Source: Variovorax sp.
GTDB taxonomy: Bacteria; Pseudomonadota; Gammaproteobacteria; Burkholderiales; Burkholderiaceae_C
Assembly: GCA_004210915.1 (NCBI GenBank)
Contig: SEGS01000024.1
Location: forward strand, 1-44,344
Direction: 5' to 3'
Length of the DNA: 44,344 nucleotides
Below, piece after piece: positions 28,886 through 37,034 of the stretch (position 1 is its first letter; every line of letters begins with the position of its first letter). Below the pieces are notes generated by a model. That model had not been told where the DNA came from and ran no database searches. It saw only the letters and a list, made by a program, of their open reading frames with translations. The translations under genes were made by a program, and so were the position numbers.

Positions 28886-29209
28886 ATGAACAAGATCCAC
28901 GCCACTTTGATCGCTGGCCTTTTCGCAGCCGGCGGCGCCTTCGCCCAGGCACAGAACCCACCCGGCGCGGCCGTTCCGCCAGCCACCCCCGGCATCGCCG
29001 GCGGCAAGGCCGAGAACAAGGCCGAGATGCGCAAGGATGCCCGCGTGCAGGGCCAGGTGCAGGGTCCTGCTGGTGACGCGCCCAAGTCCGCAGAAGGAGG
29101 CGCGATCGTCGACAACAAGGCAGCCATGACCTCGGAGAGCCGCGTGCAGCAACGTGATGCAAAGCGTCCGAACGCACCCGCCCCGAAGCAAACGGGCACG
29201 CCCAAGTAA
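28886..29209 (+). CDS. Small secreted protein, function unknown
   Basis: 107 residues. A signal peptide MNKIHATLIAGLFAAGGAFA is followed by a polar, low-complexity mature part rich in Ala, Lys, Gln, Pro and Glu (KAENKAEMRKDARVQGQVQG), with no cysteines and little predicted structure. It is presumably periplasmic. GGAG lies eight bases before the ATG and a good terminator follows the stop, which supports a real single-gene unit. Not recognised as any characterised family. Confidence 0.7.
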   Translation: MNKIHATLIAGLFAAGGAFAQAQNPPGAAVPPATPGIAGGKAENKAEMRKDARVQGQVQGPAGDAPKSAEGGAIVDNKAAMTSESRVQQRDAKRPNAPAPKQTGTPK

Positions 29210-29229
29210 GCAACGCTTGCGATGACTTG

Positions 29230-29255
29230 ACAGCGCCCTTCGGGGCGCTGTTTTC
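29230..29255 (+). terminator. Rho-independent terminator after the small secreted protein gene
   Basis: Stem ACAGCGCCC / GGGCGCTGT with a TTCG tetraloop and a T-run. It starts 20 bases after the stop at 29209. The photolyase gene begins directly behind it at 29268, so that gene needs its own promoter or read-through. Confidence 0.85.
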
Positions 29256-29267
29256 GTGGAGCAGACG

Positions 29268-30803
29268 ATGCGCAATCTCGTGTTGGTGCTGGGTGACCAG
29301 CTGAGCATGTCGAGCGTCGCATTCGACGGCTTCGATGCGGCCGAGGACCGCGTGTGGATGGCCGAAGTGCCCGGAGAATCCACGCACGTGCCCAGCACGA
29401 AGATGCGGACCGCCCTGTTTCTCTCGGCCATGCGCCACTTCGCCGAAGTGCTGACAGACCGCGGCACCCCGCTCGACTACCTCCAGCTCGGCACTCATCG
29501 CTTCGATTCGCTCGCGGAGGCGCTGGAGCATGCACTCGCACAGCATCGGCCGGAAGCGGTCCTGATGGTCGATGCCGGCGAGTGGCGAGTGGCGCAGGCG
29601 ATCGCGCGCACATGCGAAGCCGCACAAGTGCCGCTGTACGTGCGCGACGATCTGCACTTCATGGCCTCGCACGCGGCCTTCGCTGCCCATGCAGAGGGGA
29701 AGCGACGGCTCGTGATGGAAAGCTTCTACCGGCAGATGCGCGTCACGCATCGGGTGCTGCTGGACAACGATGGCGAGCCGGAAGGCGGGCAATGGAACTA
29801 CGACCATGACAACCGCGGCGCCTTCGGTCGCCACGGGCCGGGCATGGTGCCGCCGCCGCCCTCGTTTCCCCCCGATGCCATCACGCGCGAGGTGCTGGTC
29901 GATGTCGAGACGCACTTCGGCGACCACTACGGCAGTGCGGCCGACTTCGATTGGCCGGTGACGCGGGAGCAGGCCCTGGTCGCGATGCGCGACTTCATGG
30001 CCCACCGGCTGCAGGACTTCGGGCGGTTTCAGGATGCCATGTGGACGGACGCGCCGTTTCTGTACCACGGCCTGCTGTCGTCGTCGCTGAACCTCAAGCT
30101 GCTCGATCCGCGCGAGGTGATCGATGCGGCCGTGGCGCAATGGCGCGCGGGCGCCGCGCCGATCGAGGCAGTCGAAGGCTTCGTGCGGCAGATTCTCGGC
30201 TGGCGCGAATTCATGCGCGGGGTCTACTGGTGGCGCATGCCGCAACTCGCCGAGGCCAACGCGCTGAAGCACACCGAAGACCTGCCCGACTGGTACTGGA
30301 CCGGCGAGGTCGGCATGAACTGCATGCGCCAGGTGATCGGCCAGACCTTGCGCACCGGCTATGCCCACCACATCCAGAGGCTGATGGTCACCGGCAACTT
30401 TGCGCTCACCTTCGGCATGGCGCCGGCGCAGGTGCACGCCTGGTACCTGTCGGTGTACGTCGATGCGGTCGAGTGGGTCGAGCTGCCGAACACCATCGGC
30501 ATGTCGCTGTACGCCGATGGCGCGCGCTTCGTGACCAAGCCCTATGCCGCGGGCGGCGCCTACATCCGCCGCATGAGCAACTACTGCGACGGTTGCCGCT
30601 ACCAACCGGCCAAGCGCAGTGGCGAGGGCGCGTGCCCGATGACGGTGATGTACTGGGACTTCGTGGCGCGGCACGAACGGATGCTGGCCAACAACCCGCG
30701 CACCGTCATGATGACCCGCAACCTGCAGCGCTTCGGCAGCGACGAGCGCACCGCGATCCGCCGCACGGCCGACGGCATGCGCGCACGGCCGGAGGCGCTG
30801 TGA
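29268..30803 (+). CDS. Iron-sulfur (6-4) photolyase/cryptochrome (PhrB/FeS-BCP type)
   Basis: 511 residues. The N-terminus MRNLVLVLGDQLS and the helical C-terminal FAD domain (GWREFMRGVYWW, TGEVGMNCMRQ, AYIRRMSNYCDGC) identify the deoxyribodipyrimidine photolyase-related family. Cys352, Cys440, Cys443 and Cys456 are the four ligands expected for the [4Fe-4S] cluster, spaced as in Agrobacterium PhrB. Members repair (6-4) photoproducts with blue light or act as photoreceptors; which applies here is not visible. GGAG lies six bases before the ATG at 29268; a GTG at 29256 is a possible earlier start. The stop overlaps the next gene. Confidence 0.93.
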   Translation: MRNLVLVLGDQLSMSSVAFDGFDAAEDRVWMAEVPGESTHVPSTKMRTALFLSAMRHFAEVLTDRGTPLDYLQLGTHRFDSLAEALEHALAQHRPEAVLMVDAGEWRVAQAIARTCEAAQVPLYVRDDLHFMASHAAFAAHAEGKRRLVMESFYRQMRVTHRVLLDNDGEPEGGQWNYDHDNRGAFGRHGPGMVPPPPSFPPDAITREVLVDVETHFGDHYGSAADFDWPVTREQALVAMRDFMAHRLQDFGRFQDAMWTDAPFLYHGLLSSSLNLKLLDPREVIDAAVAQWRAGAAPIEAVEGFVRQILGWREFMRGVYWWRMPQLAEANALKHTEDLPDWYWTGEVGMNCMRQVIGQTLRTGYAHHIQRLMVTGNFALTFGMAPAQVHAWYLSVYVDAVEWVELPNTIGMSLYADGARFVTKPYAAGGAYIRRMSNYCDGCRYQPAKRSGEGACPMTVMYWDFVARHERMLANNPRTVMMTRNLQRFGSDERTAIRRTADGMRARPEAL

Positions 30804-31099
30804 CGCAGGCGCCCATCACGTCCACGGCGTCCGACTTGGCCGCCGCCGTCACCGACGCGCAGCTGGCGCAGACCATCAGCGATCTGCTGGGCCAGCGCGA
30901 CACCGCGGCATCGATCTGCCCGTCGGAAGTCGCGCGTGCGCTGGCCCCCGACGGGCAGGCGTGGCGCGACTTGATGCCGGCGGTGCGTCGCGTGGCGGCT
31001 GCGCTCGCGGACCGCGGCCTGCTGCGCGTGACCCGCGGTGACGACGACGTCGATGCCTTGCGCCCGGACGGTCCGATTCGCTTGCGTCGACCGCGCTGA
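30800..31099 (+). CDS. DUF3253 domain protein
   Basis: 99 residues from a GTG that overlaps the photolyase stop (GTGA), so its translation is coupled to the photolyase. The core AQTISDLLGQRDTAASICPSEVARAL and WRDLMPAVRRVAAALADRGLLRVTRGD has the winged-helix-like pattern of DUF3253, small proteins often placed beside photolyases. The first ~15 residues are probably disordered. A DNA-related accessory role is suggested by neighbourhood only. Confidence 0.82.
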   Translation: MTQAPITSTASDLAAAVTDAQLAQTISDLLGQRDTAASICPSEVARALAPDGQAWRDLMPAVRRVAAALADRGLLRVTRGDDDVDALRPDGPIRLRRPR

Positions 31100-31169
31100 G
31101 CCCGTCGTTGTCCGCACGTTTGCGCCGCTCGACCTCGCGGCGTTGAACGGCGAGTTCGACCCGGCGCTC

Positions 31170-31928
31170 TCAACGCGCCTCAGCCGCGCGCTGCCAGTAG
31201 CGATATCCCCACGCCGTCTCGAAGCCCGCGCGCCGGTACAGCGCCTGCGCGGCCGTGTTGTGCGCTTCCACCTGGAGAAAGACGCGATCGATGCCCTCGG
31301 CGAGCGCGGCCTGTGCGATGCCGGCGAGCACGCGGCCGGCCAGCCCTTGTCCGCGGTGCGCGGCGTCGGTGCGCATGCCGTGCACACTGGCCCAGCCGTG
31401 CCCGAACGCGACCGTGCCGCAGGCCAGTGTGCGGTCGCCGTCGCGCACGCTCGCATAGCGCGAATCGGGCGCGCGACTCAACGCGCGCACGCGGCTCGCG
31501 CCGTCGACCGGGTCGAAGCCTTCGCCGAGGAAGAGCGCCGCCAAGGCGTCGTCGGGACGCCGATCCACCGTGGCGGGCGAAGCGTCTGACACCCGCTGCA
31601 TGCGCTGCGCGCTTGCGATTTGTACCCACGTTGGCTTGGCGCCGACATAGCCGCGCCCCTGCAACGCATCCACGAGTGTTGCGAAGGCCGGCACATCGGC
31701 GATGCGCCATGCGCAGGGCAGGCCCTCCGCGCGGTACCGCGCTTCAATGGCGTCGACCAGGTCCGGCGATGCCGGGGCATGGTGCAGCGGCACGGCGGCC
31801 TTCGCGCGACCGATGGTGCCGCGGTCGAAAGGCAGCAACCAGCCGTTCCATTCGGCGACCCGCTCGGGCGCGACGGCGGCGAGGGTGTTGCGCTCGATGG
31901 TTTCGATGTCCGCGTCGTTCAGCGTCAC
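31170..31928 (-). CDS. GNAT family N-acetyltransferase
   Basis: 252 residues from a GTG at 31928 with GGGAG just upstream. The C-terminal half has the GNAT fold with the acetyl-CoA loop RTDAAHRGQGLAGRVLAGIA (R/Q-x-x-G-x-G/A) and the late motif FLQVEAHNTAAQALYRRAGFETAWGYRYW. The N-terminal ~100 residues form a second, degenerate GNAT-like half. The substrate is unknown. It is the last gene of the VIT/exosortase run, 13 bases behind the transglycosylase gene. Confidence 0.9.
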   Translation of the reverse strand: MTLNDADIETIERNTLAAVAPERVAEWNGWLLPFDRGTIGRAKAAVPLHHAPASPDLVDAIEARYRAEGLPCAWRIADVPAFATLVDALQGRGYVGAKPTWVQIASAQRMQRVSDASPATVDRRPDDALAALFLGEGFDPVDGASRVRALSRAPDSRYASVRDGDRTLACGTVAFGHGWASVHGMRTDAAHRGQGLAGRVLAGIAQAALAEGIDRVFLQVEAHNTAAQALYRRAGFETAWGYRYWQRAAEAR

Positions 31929-31941
31929 CGCGGCTCCCGGC

Positions 31942-33225
31942 TCAAGGCGGCGCGAACTTCGCCGCGGCAACGCTCTTGAGCAGCGCCTCGCGCTGGCGGC
32001 GGGGGATGCCGCGGATGCCTTCGGCCACCCAGGTCGCGCGCGCCGTGTCGATGGCACCGTCGCGCTGCCATTGCGCCACCGCGGCCTGCGGGTTGCGCAG
32101 CATCGCGGCCAGCCAGACGGCTTGCGCCGGCTCCAGCCGCGCGGCGCTGCGCTGGAAGTAGTGCCGCGAGGCCGCCTCGGCGCCGCACAGGTTCGCGCCC
32201 CAGGGCGCGTTGTCCAGGTAGTGCTGCAGGATGCGCGCCTTGCCCAGCGTCTGCTCCATCTCGACCGCATACAGCAACTCGCGCAGCTTGCGCTCGGCGG
32301 TGCGTGCATCGCCGGTCACGAGCAGCTTGGCGAGTTGCTGGCTCAGCGTGCTGCCACCGCGCTCGGCACGGCCACTTTGCTGGTTATGGTCGATCGACGC
32401 GGTGAGCTCGGTGAGGTCGTAGCCCGCGTGCGTGAAGAAGCGCTGGTCTTCGGCAGCCAGCACCGCGCGTGCCAGCCAGCTGTCGTTGGCCAGGCGCGCG
32501 GACGCGCCGCAGCTGCTGCGCGCATCGAGCAGGGCCTCGGTACCCAGGCCCGCGACGGTGAAGTGCGCGATCTGCGGCTGCAGCGAGAAGCTGCGCGCGG
32601 GCAATGCGAACTGGCCGCGCAAAGCCATCGTGCCGCCGATGCGGGCGCGCTGAAGTTCAGGCAGGCCGGGCACCAGCACGGCGTACCACTGGGCCAGTGG
32701 ACCGTCTTGCATGTCAATGTTCAGCTGGAGCGCGGTCGACGACAGCCGCCCGTCCCACCGGCCGCGCAAGCCGCTGTTGGCGACAGAGGCGCCCGCGTTC
32801 CCAGGCGCAGCGGATGCCGGCGGTGTGGCGACCAGGGTGCCGCTCAGCTGGCTGGCATCGCGCCGCACCGTGCCCACCAGCCGCTCGACACGCACCGGCT
32901 GGCTGCCGAGCGCGGGCACGTCGACGCTGCACGGCGCGCAATCGAGTTCCAGCGCGTTCGTCTGCGCCAGCCAGCGCATGCGCACGGTGCCGAAGCGTGT
33001 GTCCACCACCCGGCCATCGAGCTGGGGCGCGAACCAGTGCGAGGTGAGCAGGCGCACGGCCGTGGGCACGCCCACGTCGAAGCTCACCGGGCCCAGCTGC
33101 GCGCGCGTGGACCACTCGCCCTTTTCGGGCGCGAGCACCAATTTGACGATGAGCAACACCGCCACCGCAGCCGTCAGCACCAGGGCCAACAGCATGAACG
33201 CCACCAGGCGCAGAGTCTTCTTCAC
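31942..33225 (-). CDS. GT51 peptidoglycan transglycosylase with a large N-terminal domain
   Basis: 427 residues. After an N-terminal membrane anchor (about 8-30) come ~210 residues resembling AsmA-like beta-rich membrane-contact domains (repeats such as LDGRVVDTRFGTVRMRWL, IGGTMALRGQFALP). The C-terminal domain is glycosyltransferase 51: catalytic Glu259 in AAEDQRFFTHAGYD, GGSTLSQQLAK at 290-300, and RKLRELLYAVEMEQTLGKARILQHYLDNAPWG. It lacks a transpeptidase domain. It should polymerise glycan strands from lipid II, like MtgA, but is twice as long. It is 13 bases behind the EpsI-like gene and precedes the acetyltransferase. Confidence 0.88.
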   Translation of the reverse strand: MKKTLRLVAFMLLALVLTAAVAVLLIVKLVLAPEKGEWSTRAQLGPVSFDVGVPTAVRLLTSHWFAPQLDGRVVDTRFGTVRMRWLAQTNALELDCAPCSVDVPALGSQPVRVERLVGTVRRDASQLSGTLVATPPASAAPGNAGASVANSGLRGRWDGRLSSTALQLNIDMQDGPLAQWYAVLVPGLPELQRARIGGTMALRGQFALPARSFSLQPQIAHFTVAGLGTEALLDARSSCGASARLANDSWLARAVLAAEDQRFFTHAGYDLTELTASIDHNQQSGRAERGGSTLSQQLAKLLVTGDARTAERKLRELLYAVEMEQTLGKARILQHYLDNAPWGANLCGAEAASRHYFQRSAARLEPAQAVWLAAMLRNPQAAVAQWQRDGAIDTARATWVAEGIRGIPRRQREALLKSVAAAKFAPP

Positions 33226-33238
33226 GGCTTCCTTGTCT

Positions 33239-33814
33239 TCAGATCGGTCTGGCCACGGTCACCGCTTGCCACGGCCCCGTCGTCCGGCCGCCCGCGGCGG
33301 CCCAGTACCAGGCTGAAGTGTCGGTGAAAGCGGTGCCGCCGGCATCGACGATGCGTTCGCAGACGCGCAACTTTGGCGCACCGGCGCGCTCCGCGTCGAA
33401 ACAGCGCCACAGCCGGGCCTCGGCATCGCGCTCGAGCCGCGCCTGCGCGATGCGGTAGCCAAGCGCGCGGTAGCAGTCGGCCGCAGGGTGCAGCATGCGC
33501 GTAGGGGTGGTCACGTGCCGCATCACGATCACCTGCTCCCCGTCGGTGAGTCGCGCGATGGCGCCGGGAAAGCGCTGCGCGAAGCGGTGCTCGACCTCGC
33601 TCAGCGCCAGCGGGCGCAGCGGCACGCCGTCCCAGGCGTTCGGCCATTCGGGCGTGCTGGCCGCGGGTTGATCGACGCCCGCCGGCCGCGGCTGCAGCCC
33701 CGACGCCAGCGACGACCACAGGCACAGCGCCATTACCAGGCCGAACGCCGCCTTGTGCGCGACACGGTTGACGAAGTGGTTGGCGAACAAGCGTTCAACG
33801 AGCGGTATCGACAT
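33239..33814 (-). CDS. EpsI-like exosortase-associated protein
   Basis: 191 residues. One hydrophobic segment near the N-terminus (KAAFGLVMALCLWSSLASGL, about 21-40) anchors or exports it. The region RMLHPAADCYRALGYRI resembles the H-x-P-x-x-C-(5)-G motif of EpsI proteins that accompany exosortases, with later ARLWRCFDAERAG and TSAWYWAAAGGRTTGPW. This resemblance is an inference by eye. Its start overlaps the exosortase stop by 20 bases, and the transglycosylase gene follows after 13 bases, so it is part of the same transcript. Confidence 0.65.
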   Translation of the reverse strand: MSIPLVERLFANHFVNRVAHKAAFGLVMALCLWSSLASGLQPRPAGVDQPAASTPEWPNAWDGVPLRPLALSEVEHRFAQRFPGAIARLTDGEQVIVMRHVTTPTRMLHPAADCYRALGYRIAQARLERDAEARLWRCFDAERAGAPKLRVCERIVDAGGTAFTDTSAWYWAAAGGRTTGPWQAVTVARPI

Positions 33815-34703
33815 GGCGGCCTCCGGCAGCGGTGATCAAGGAAGAGTGGCGGGCGCTTGACCTGGCCATCGCGCTCGCGATGCCGCCGCAGACCAACGCC
33901 AGCACGACCAGGCCCAGCGCGTTGTGCGCCCAGGGCGCGAGCGGCTGACCCGCGCCCTCGAAAGCGATCAGCGCGCTGTTGCGCGCGATGTTGCCGACCA
34001 GCACACACAGGCCCACCAGCGGCAGGCACGCAAAGAACGCGCGGTCGGTGCGCCGCGCCCACAGTGCCACCGCGCAGGCGGTGAAGTAGCCGAGCCACAC
34101 CATCTGCACGCCCGAGCACGGCGCGTCGACGATCACCAGCCGCCCATCGACCCAGAGGCTGCTGCCTTCGCGCGCCACCTGGAAGCCGGACGCCAGCAGC
34201 CAGCGGCTGGCCTCGGCCGTGACCACGCGCAGCGGGTAGCCGGCATAGAACTGCAGCGACGAGAGCAGCGGCAGCGCCAGCACCGCGAGCCCCACCACCG
34301 GCCCGGCCGCGATGCGCTGCGGCATGAAGGCCAGCAGCCCGCATGCCAGCGCGAGCACGGCGATCAGCCCTGCGGCCAAAGGCGGCAGCGCCGGCACCGG
34401 CCCGAGGCCCGCGCGCAGCATCGTGGCCGCGAGCGTGCCAACCAGGGCCAGCGCGAGCCAGCCCAAGCGCGGTGCCGCGCGCAGCTCACCGCGCACGGTC
34501 CACACCAGAAGGGCCAGGGCGCCGAGCGCCAGCAGGCCGAGTGGATCGTCGGAACCATCGCGCATCCGCGCCACCATCCAGGCCCAGGTCGGCGCCAGCG
34601 CCGCCGCCTGCAGGGCCAGCCAGCCGATGGGCGACGCGCGGTCCAGGCGGATGGCATGGTCGATCCAGCGCGGGTGGGCTTGCGCCAGGTGAGCGAGTGA
34701 CAT
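33795..34703 (-). CDS. Exosortase/archaeosortase family transpeptidase
   Basis: 302 residues, multi-pass membrane protein with about eight hydrophobic segments. The catalytic triad of exosortases is present: Cys196 in DAPCSGVQMVW, Arg241 in GNIARNS, and His260 in PWAHNALG. Exosortases cut C-terminal PEP-CTERM tails of exported proteins and hand them to a further acceptor. The likely substrate is the adjacent VIT/vWA protein. The subtype cannot be named from sequence alone. It lies 25 bases behind the VIT/vWA gene and overlaps the EpsI-like gene. Confidence 0.93.
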   Translation of the reverse strand: MSLAHLAQAHPRWIDHAIRLDRASPIGWLALQAAALAPTWAWMVARMRDGSDDPLGLLALGALALLVWTVRGELRAAPRLGWLALALVGTLAATMLRAGLGPVPALPPLAAGLIAVLALACGLLAFMPQRIAAGPVVGLAVLALPLLSSLQFYAGYPLRVVTAEASRWLLASGFQVAREGSSLWVDGRLVIVDAPCSGVQMVWLGYFTACAVALWARRTDRAFFACLPLVGLCVLVGNIARNSALIAFEGAGQPLAPWAHNALGLVVLALVCGGIASAMARSSARHSSLITAAGGRHVDTAR

Positions 34704-34728
34704 GTCAGTGGCCTTCAGGGTGCGCGTT

Positions 34729-36825
34729 TCACGACGTCAGCCGCGCGGGATTGTGGCGGCGGGCGCGGCGGCGCAGCATGGCCAGCATCGAGAGCACCAC
34801 CGCGATCGCGCCCAGTGTTTCCGGCTCGGGCGTGCTCGGCACTTCGGCGCCGAGCGTGGCGCCGCCGACGGCGCGTTCGCTCACGCCCTTCGGCAAGGGT
34901 GAGGGCTGATCGACACCGGCCGCGTCTTGCGGCGCGACGTTGCGCACCACCTTGTCGACCGCGATGAAGCTCGTGTACTGCGTGAGCAGGCTGTACGAGA
35001 GACCCAGATCCGTGATGCGCTGCTTGAACGCATCGGTGCCTTCCATCGCTTCCTGGTCGCTCAGGCTGGCGATGCGGTGGCGGGCCCACAGCGTGCGCAG
35101 GGCGGCCGTGTCCTGACGCGTCTGCGCGCTGATCGGCAGCTCTTCGCGGTACGGGCCGCTGGCGCTCTCACCCTGCACGATGACGCGGCCCTTCGCCTCA
35201 CCGCGCCACTTGCCGAACACGATGACCGGGCGTTCGCCCAGCACGTCGGGCAGGGTCGCGGGTTCCACGTCGTACACATCGAGGCCGCCGAAAGTCACCT
35301 TGACGTTGGTCAGCACCGGCGACTCGACCATGCGGCGAAAACGCGCGGCCTGCTCGGGCGCCTGCAGCGGGTCGGTGATGATGAAGGGCTCGCCCATGCC
35401 GGCGCGTGCCAGTCCTTCCATCAGGTGCCGGTTCACCGACGAGCCGATGCCGAAGGCGAACACATTGGCCTTCGACAGGTTCTTGCGCACCAGCTCGAAG
35501 GCCTCGCGCTCGACGGTGACGTAACCGTCGGTCACCACGACCACGGTGCGCGACACGTTCTCGGCCTTGGGTTCGGCATAGACGCGCTTGAGCGCCGGGA
35601 TCAGCTCGGTGCTGCCGCTGCCGCGGAAGTTCTGGATGGTGCCCAGCGCTTGCTCGATGTTGGCGCGTGTGGCTGGCACCGAGTGCGGCGACAGCATCTT
35701 GTTGCTGCCCGAGAACAGCATCACGTTGAAGGTATCGCTTGGCCGCAGCCCGCCGATCAGGCGTTCGAGCACGGCCTTGGCGGTGTCCAGCGGAAAGCCG
35801 TGCATCGAGCCCGAGATGTCGACCACGAAGATGTAGTCGCGCGGCGAGATCTTCTCGGCCGGCACCGCCTTCGGTGGCTCGACCATCGCGAGAAAGAAAT
35901 TCTCCGCACCCGGCCCCTGGCCCTTGTAGAGCATCAGGCCCGATTCGATCTTCTCGCCGGCCAGCCGGTAATCGAGCACGAAATCGCGGTCGTTCGCCGC
36001 TTCGGCCGTGGCAGCCAGCGCGACTTCGGCGCGCTGGTCGCTCGCGCTCTTCGTGACGTCGATGCGGTGCGTGGTCGAGCGTACTTCCTTGATGCCCAGC
36101 GGCGTGTCGATCGCGACCTGGAGCTGGAAGCGCGGGCTGGCTGTCGCGCTGTCACGCGACACCGGCAACACCGGCTGCGCCACCCATTTCGCCTGCGCCT
36201 GCGCGGACTGCGGGCTGTTGTAGCGCGGGCCGACCACGGTCGGAAACACGAACTGGTAGTTGCCGGACTGCGGCACCAGCAGTTCGGTGTAGCGCAATTC
36301 CACCTTCACGTCATCGCCCGGCAGGATGTTGGCCACGTTCATCTGGAACACGTTGGGCAGATGCTGTTCGAGCAGCGCGGCGGTCTTGCCTTCCTTCTTC
36401 GCGGTGTCGTATTCGATCTGCGCCTGCTTCTTCTCGCGGATCTGCGCGGTGATCAGGCGCTCGGCCAGCCGCACGTTGAGGCCACTCACTGCGGCCCTGG
36501 TCGAGCCGGGAAACACGTAGCGCGCCTCGATCGGCCGCGTGCCGTCGTTGCGGTAGTGCTGCACCACACGCACGTCGGCGATGACGCCCGAGATGCGCAC
36601 GTCGACTTCGGTGCCCTTGAGCGGCAGCCGGTCGACCGACGGGTCGTCGCTCTTCACGAAGAAGTACGGGCTCTCGGTCTGCAGGCGCGGGCCGGATGCG
36701 TCCTGCGCATGCACCGGGCGCGCCACCAGCAGCACGAAGCAGCTGGTGGCCAGGCTGACGGTCGCAAGCCAGAGCCAGCGGCCGGTGGAGCCGGTGGGAT
36801 GAGGGGCGGTGTGAGTGGCTTCCAT
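34729..36825 (-). CDS. VIT and vWA domain protein with PEP-CTERM tail (exosortase target)
   Basis: 698 residues. A long signal peptide (hydrophobic 17-36, cleavage near PVHA-QD) leads to a VIT domain at about 50-180 and a von Willebrand A domain whose MIDAS motif is DISGS (Asp336, Ser338, Ser340), metal-dependent ligand binding. The C-terminus has PEPETLGA from residue 666, a hydrophobic stretch and RRRARRH, the tripartite PEP-CTERM sorting signal. It is the only PEP-CTERM protein I see here, and the exosortase gene follows 25 bases later, so a dedicated enzyme-substrate pair is likely. The function, perhaps adhesion or surface sensing, is unknown. AAGGA precedes the ATG. A CreB box lies about 115 bases upstream. 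Confidence 0.92.
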   Translation of the reverse strand: MEATHTAPHPTGSTGRWLWLATVSLATSCFVLLVARPVHAQDASGPRLQTESPYFFVKSDDPSVDRLPLKGTEVDVRISGVIADVRVVQHYRNDGTRPIEARYVFPGSTRAAVSGLNVRLAERLITAQIREKKQAQIEYDTAKKEGKTAALLEQHLPNVFQMNVANILPGDDVKVELRYTELLVPQSGNYQFVFPTVVGPRYNSPQSAQAQAKWVAQPVLPVSRDSATASPRFQLQVAIDTPLGIKEVRSTTHRIDVTKSASDQRAEVALAATAEAANDRDFVLDYRLAGEKIESGLMLYKGQGPGAENFFLAMVEPPKAVPAEKISPRDYIFVVDISGSMHGFPLDTAKAVLERLIGGLRPSDTFNVMLFSGSNKMLSPHSVPATRANIEQALGTIQNFRGSGSTELIPALKRVYAEPKAENVSRTVVVVTDGYVTVEREAFELVRKNLSKANVFAFGIGSSVNRHLMEGLARAGMGEPFIITDPLQAPEQAARFRRMVESPVLTNVKVTFGGLDVYDVEPATLPDVLGERPVIVFGKWRGEAKGRVIVQGESASGPYREELPISAQTRQDTAALRTLWARHRIASLSDQEAMEGTDAFKQRITDLGLSYSLLTQYTSFIAVDKVVRNVAPQDAAGVDQPSPLPKGVSERAVGGATLGAEVPSTPEPETLGAIAVVLSMLAMLRRRARRHNPARLTS

Positions 36826-36937
36826 GATCCTTGTCCCTGATGGGGTGCCGTGCGAACTTGCACGGGAGCCACTGTCGATGCCGCACGCGAAGGCAATAGG
36901 AAGTCTTCTTGAAGTGAAACGGCGCGTGCGCCGCTGT

Positions 36938-36953
36938 GTGAAGTCTGTGTGAA
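36938..36953. promoter_or_regulatory. Candidate CreB box between the VIT/vWA and creD genes
   Basis: GTGAA-GTCTGT-GTGAA on plus is TTCAC-ACAGAC-TTCAC on minus, an exact match to the cre tag TTCAC-N6-TTCAC bound by CreB in E. coli. A further GTGAA is at 36914-36918. The box is 82 bases before the creD ATG and 113 before the VIT/vWA ATG, so it could control either or both. A -10-like CATACA near 36974 would put it next to the creD -35. Confidence 0.7.
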
Positions 36954-37034
36954 GTGATGACGCCGGCGCACTTCATACAGCCTGCGAATGGCACGGCGAG
37001 GATTGCCGCATCCCAGATTTCAGGAGAGAGAAAC

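Noticed and set aside
28641..28889. Possible 82-residue plus-strand protein before the small secreted protein gene
   Set aside because: Arg/Gly/Ala-rich composition, no ribosome site, and it overlaps the start of the better supported gene.
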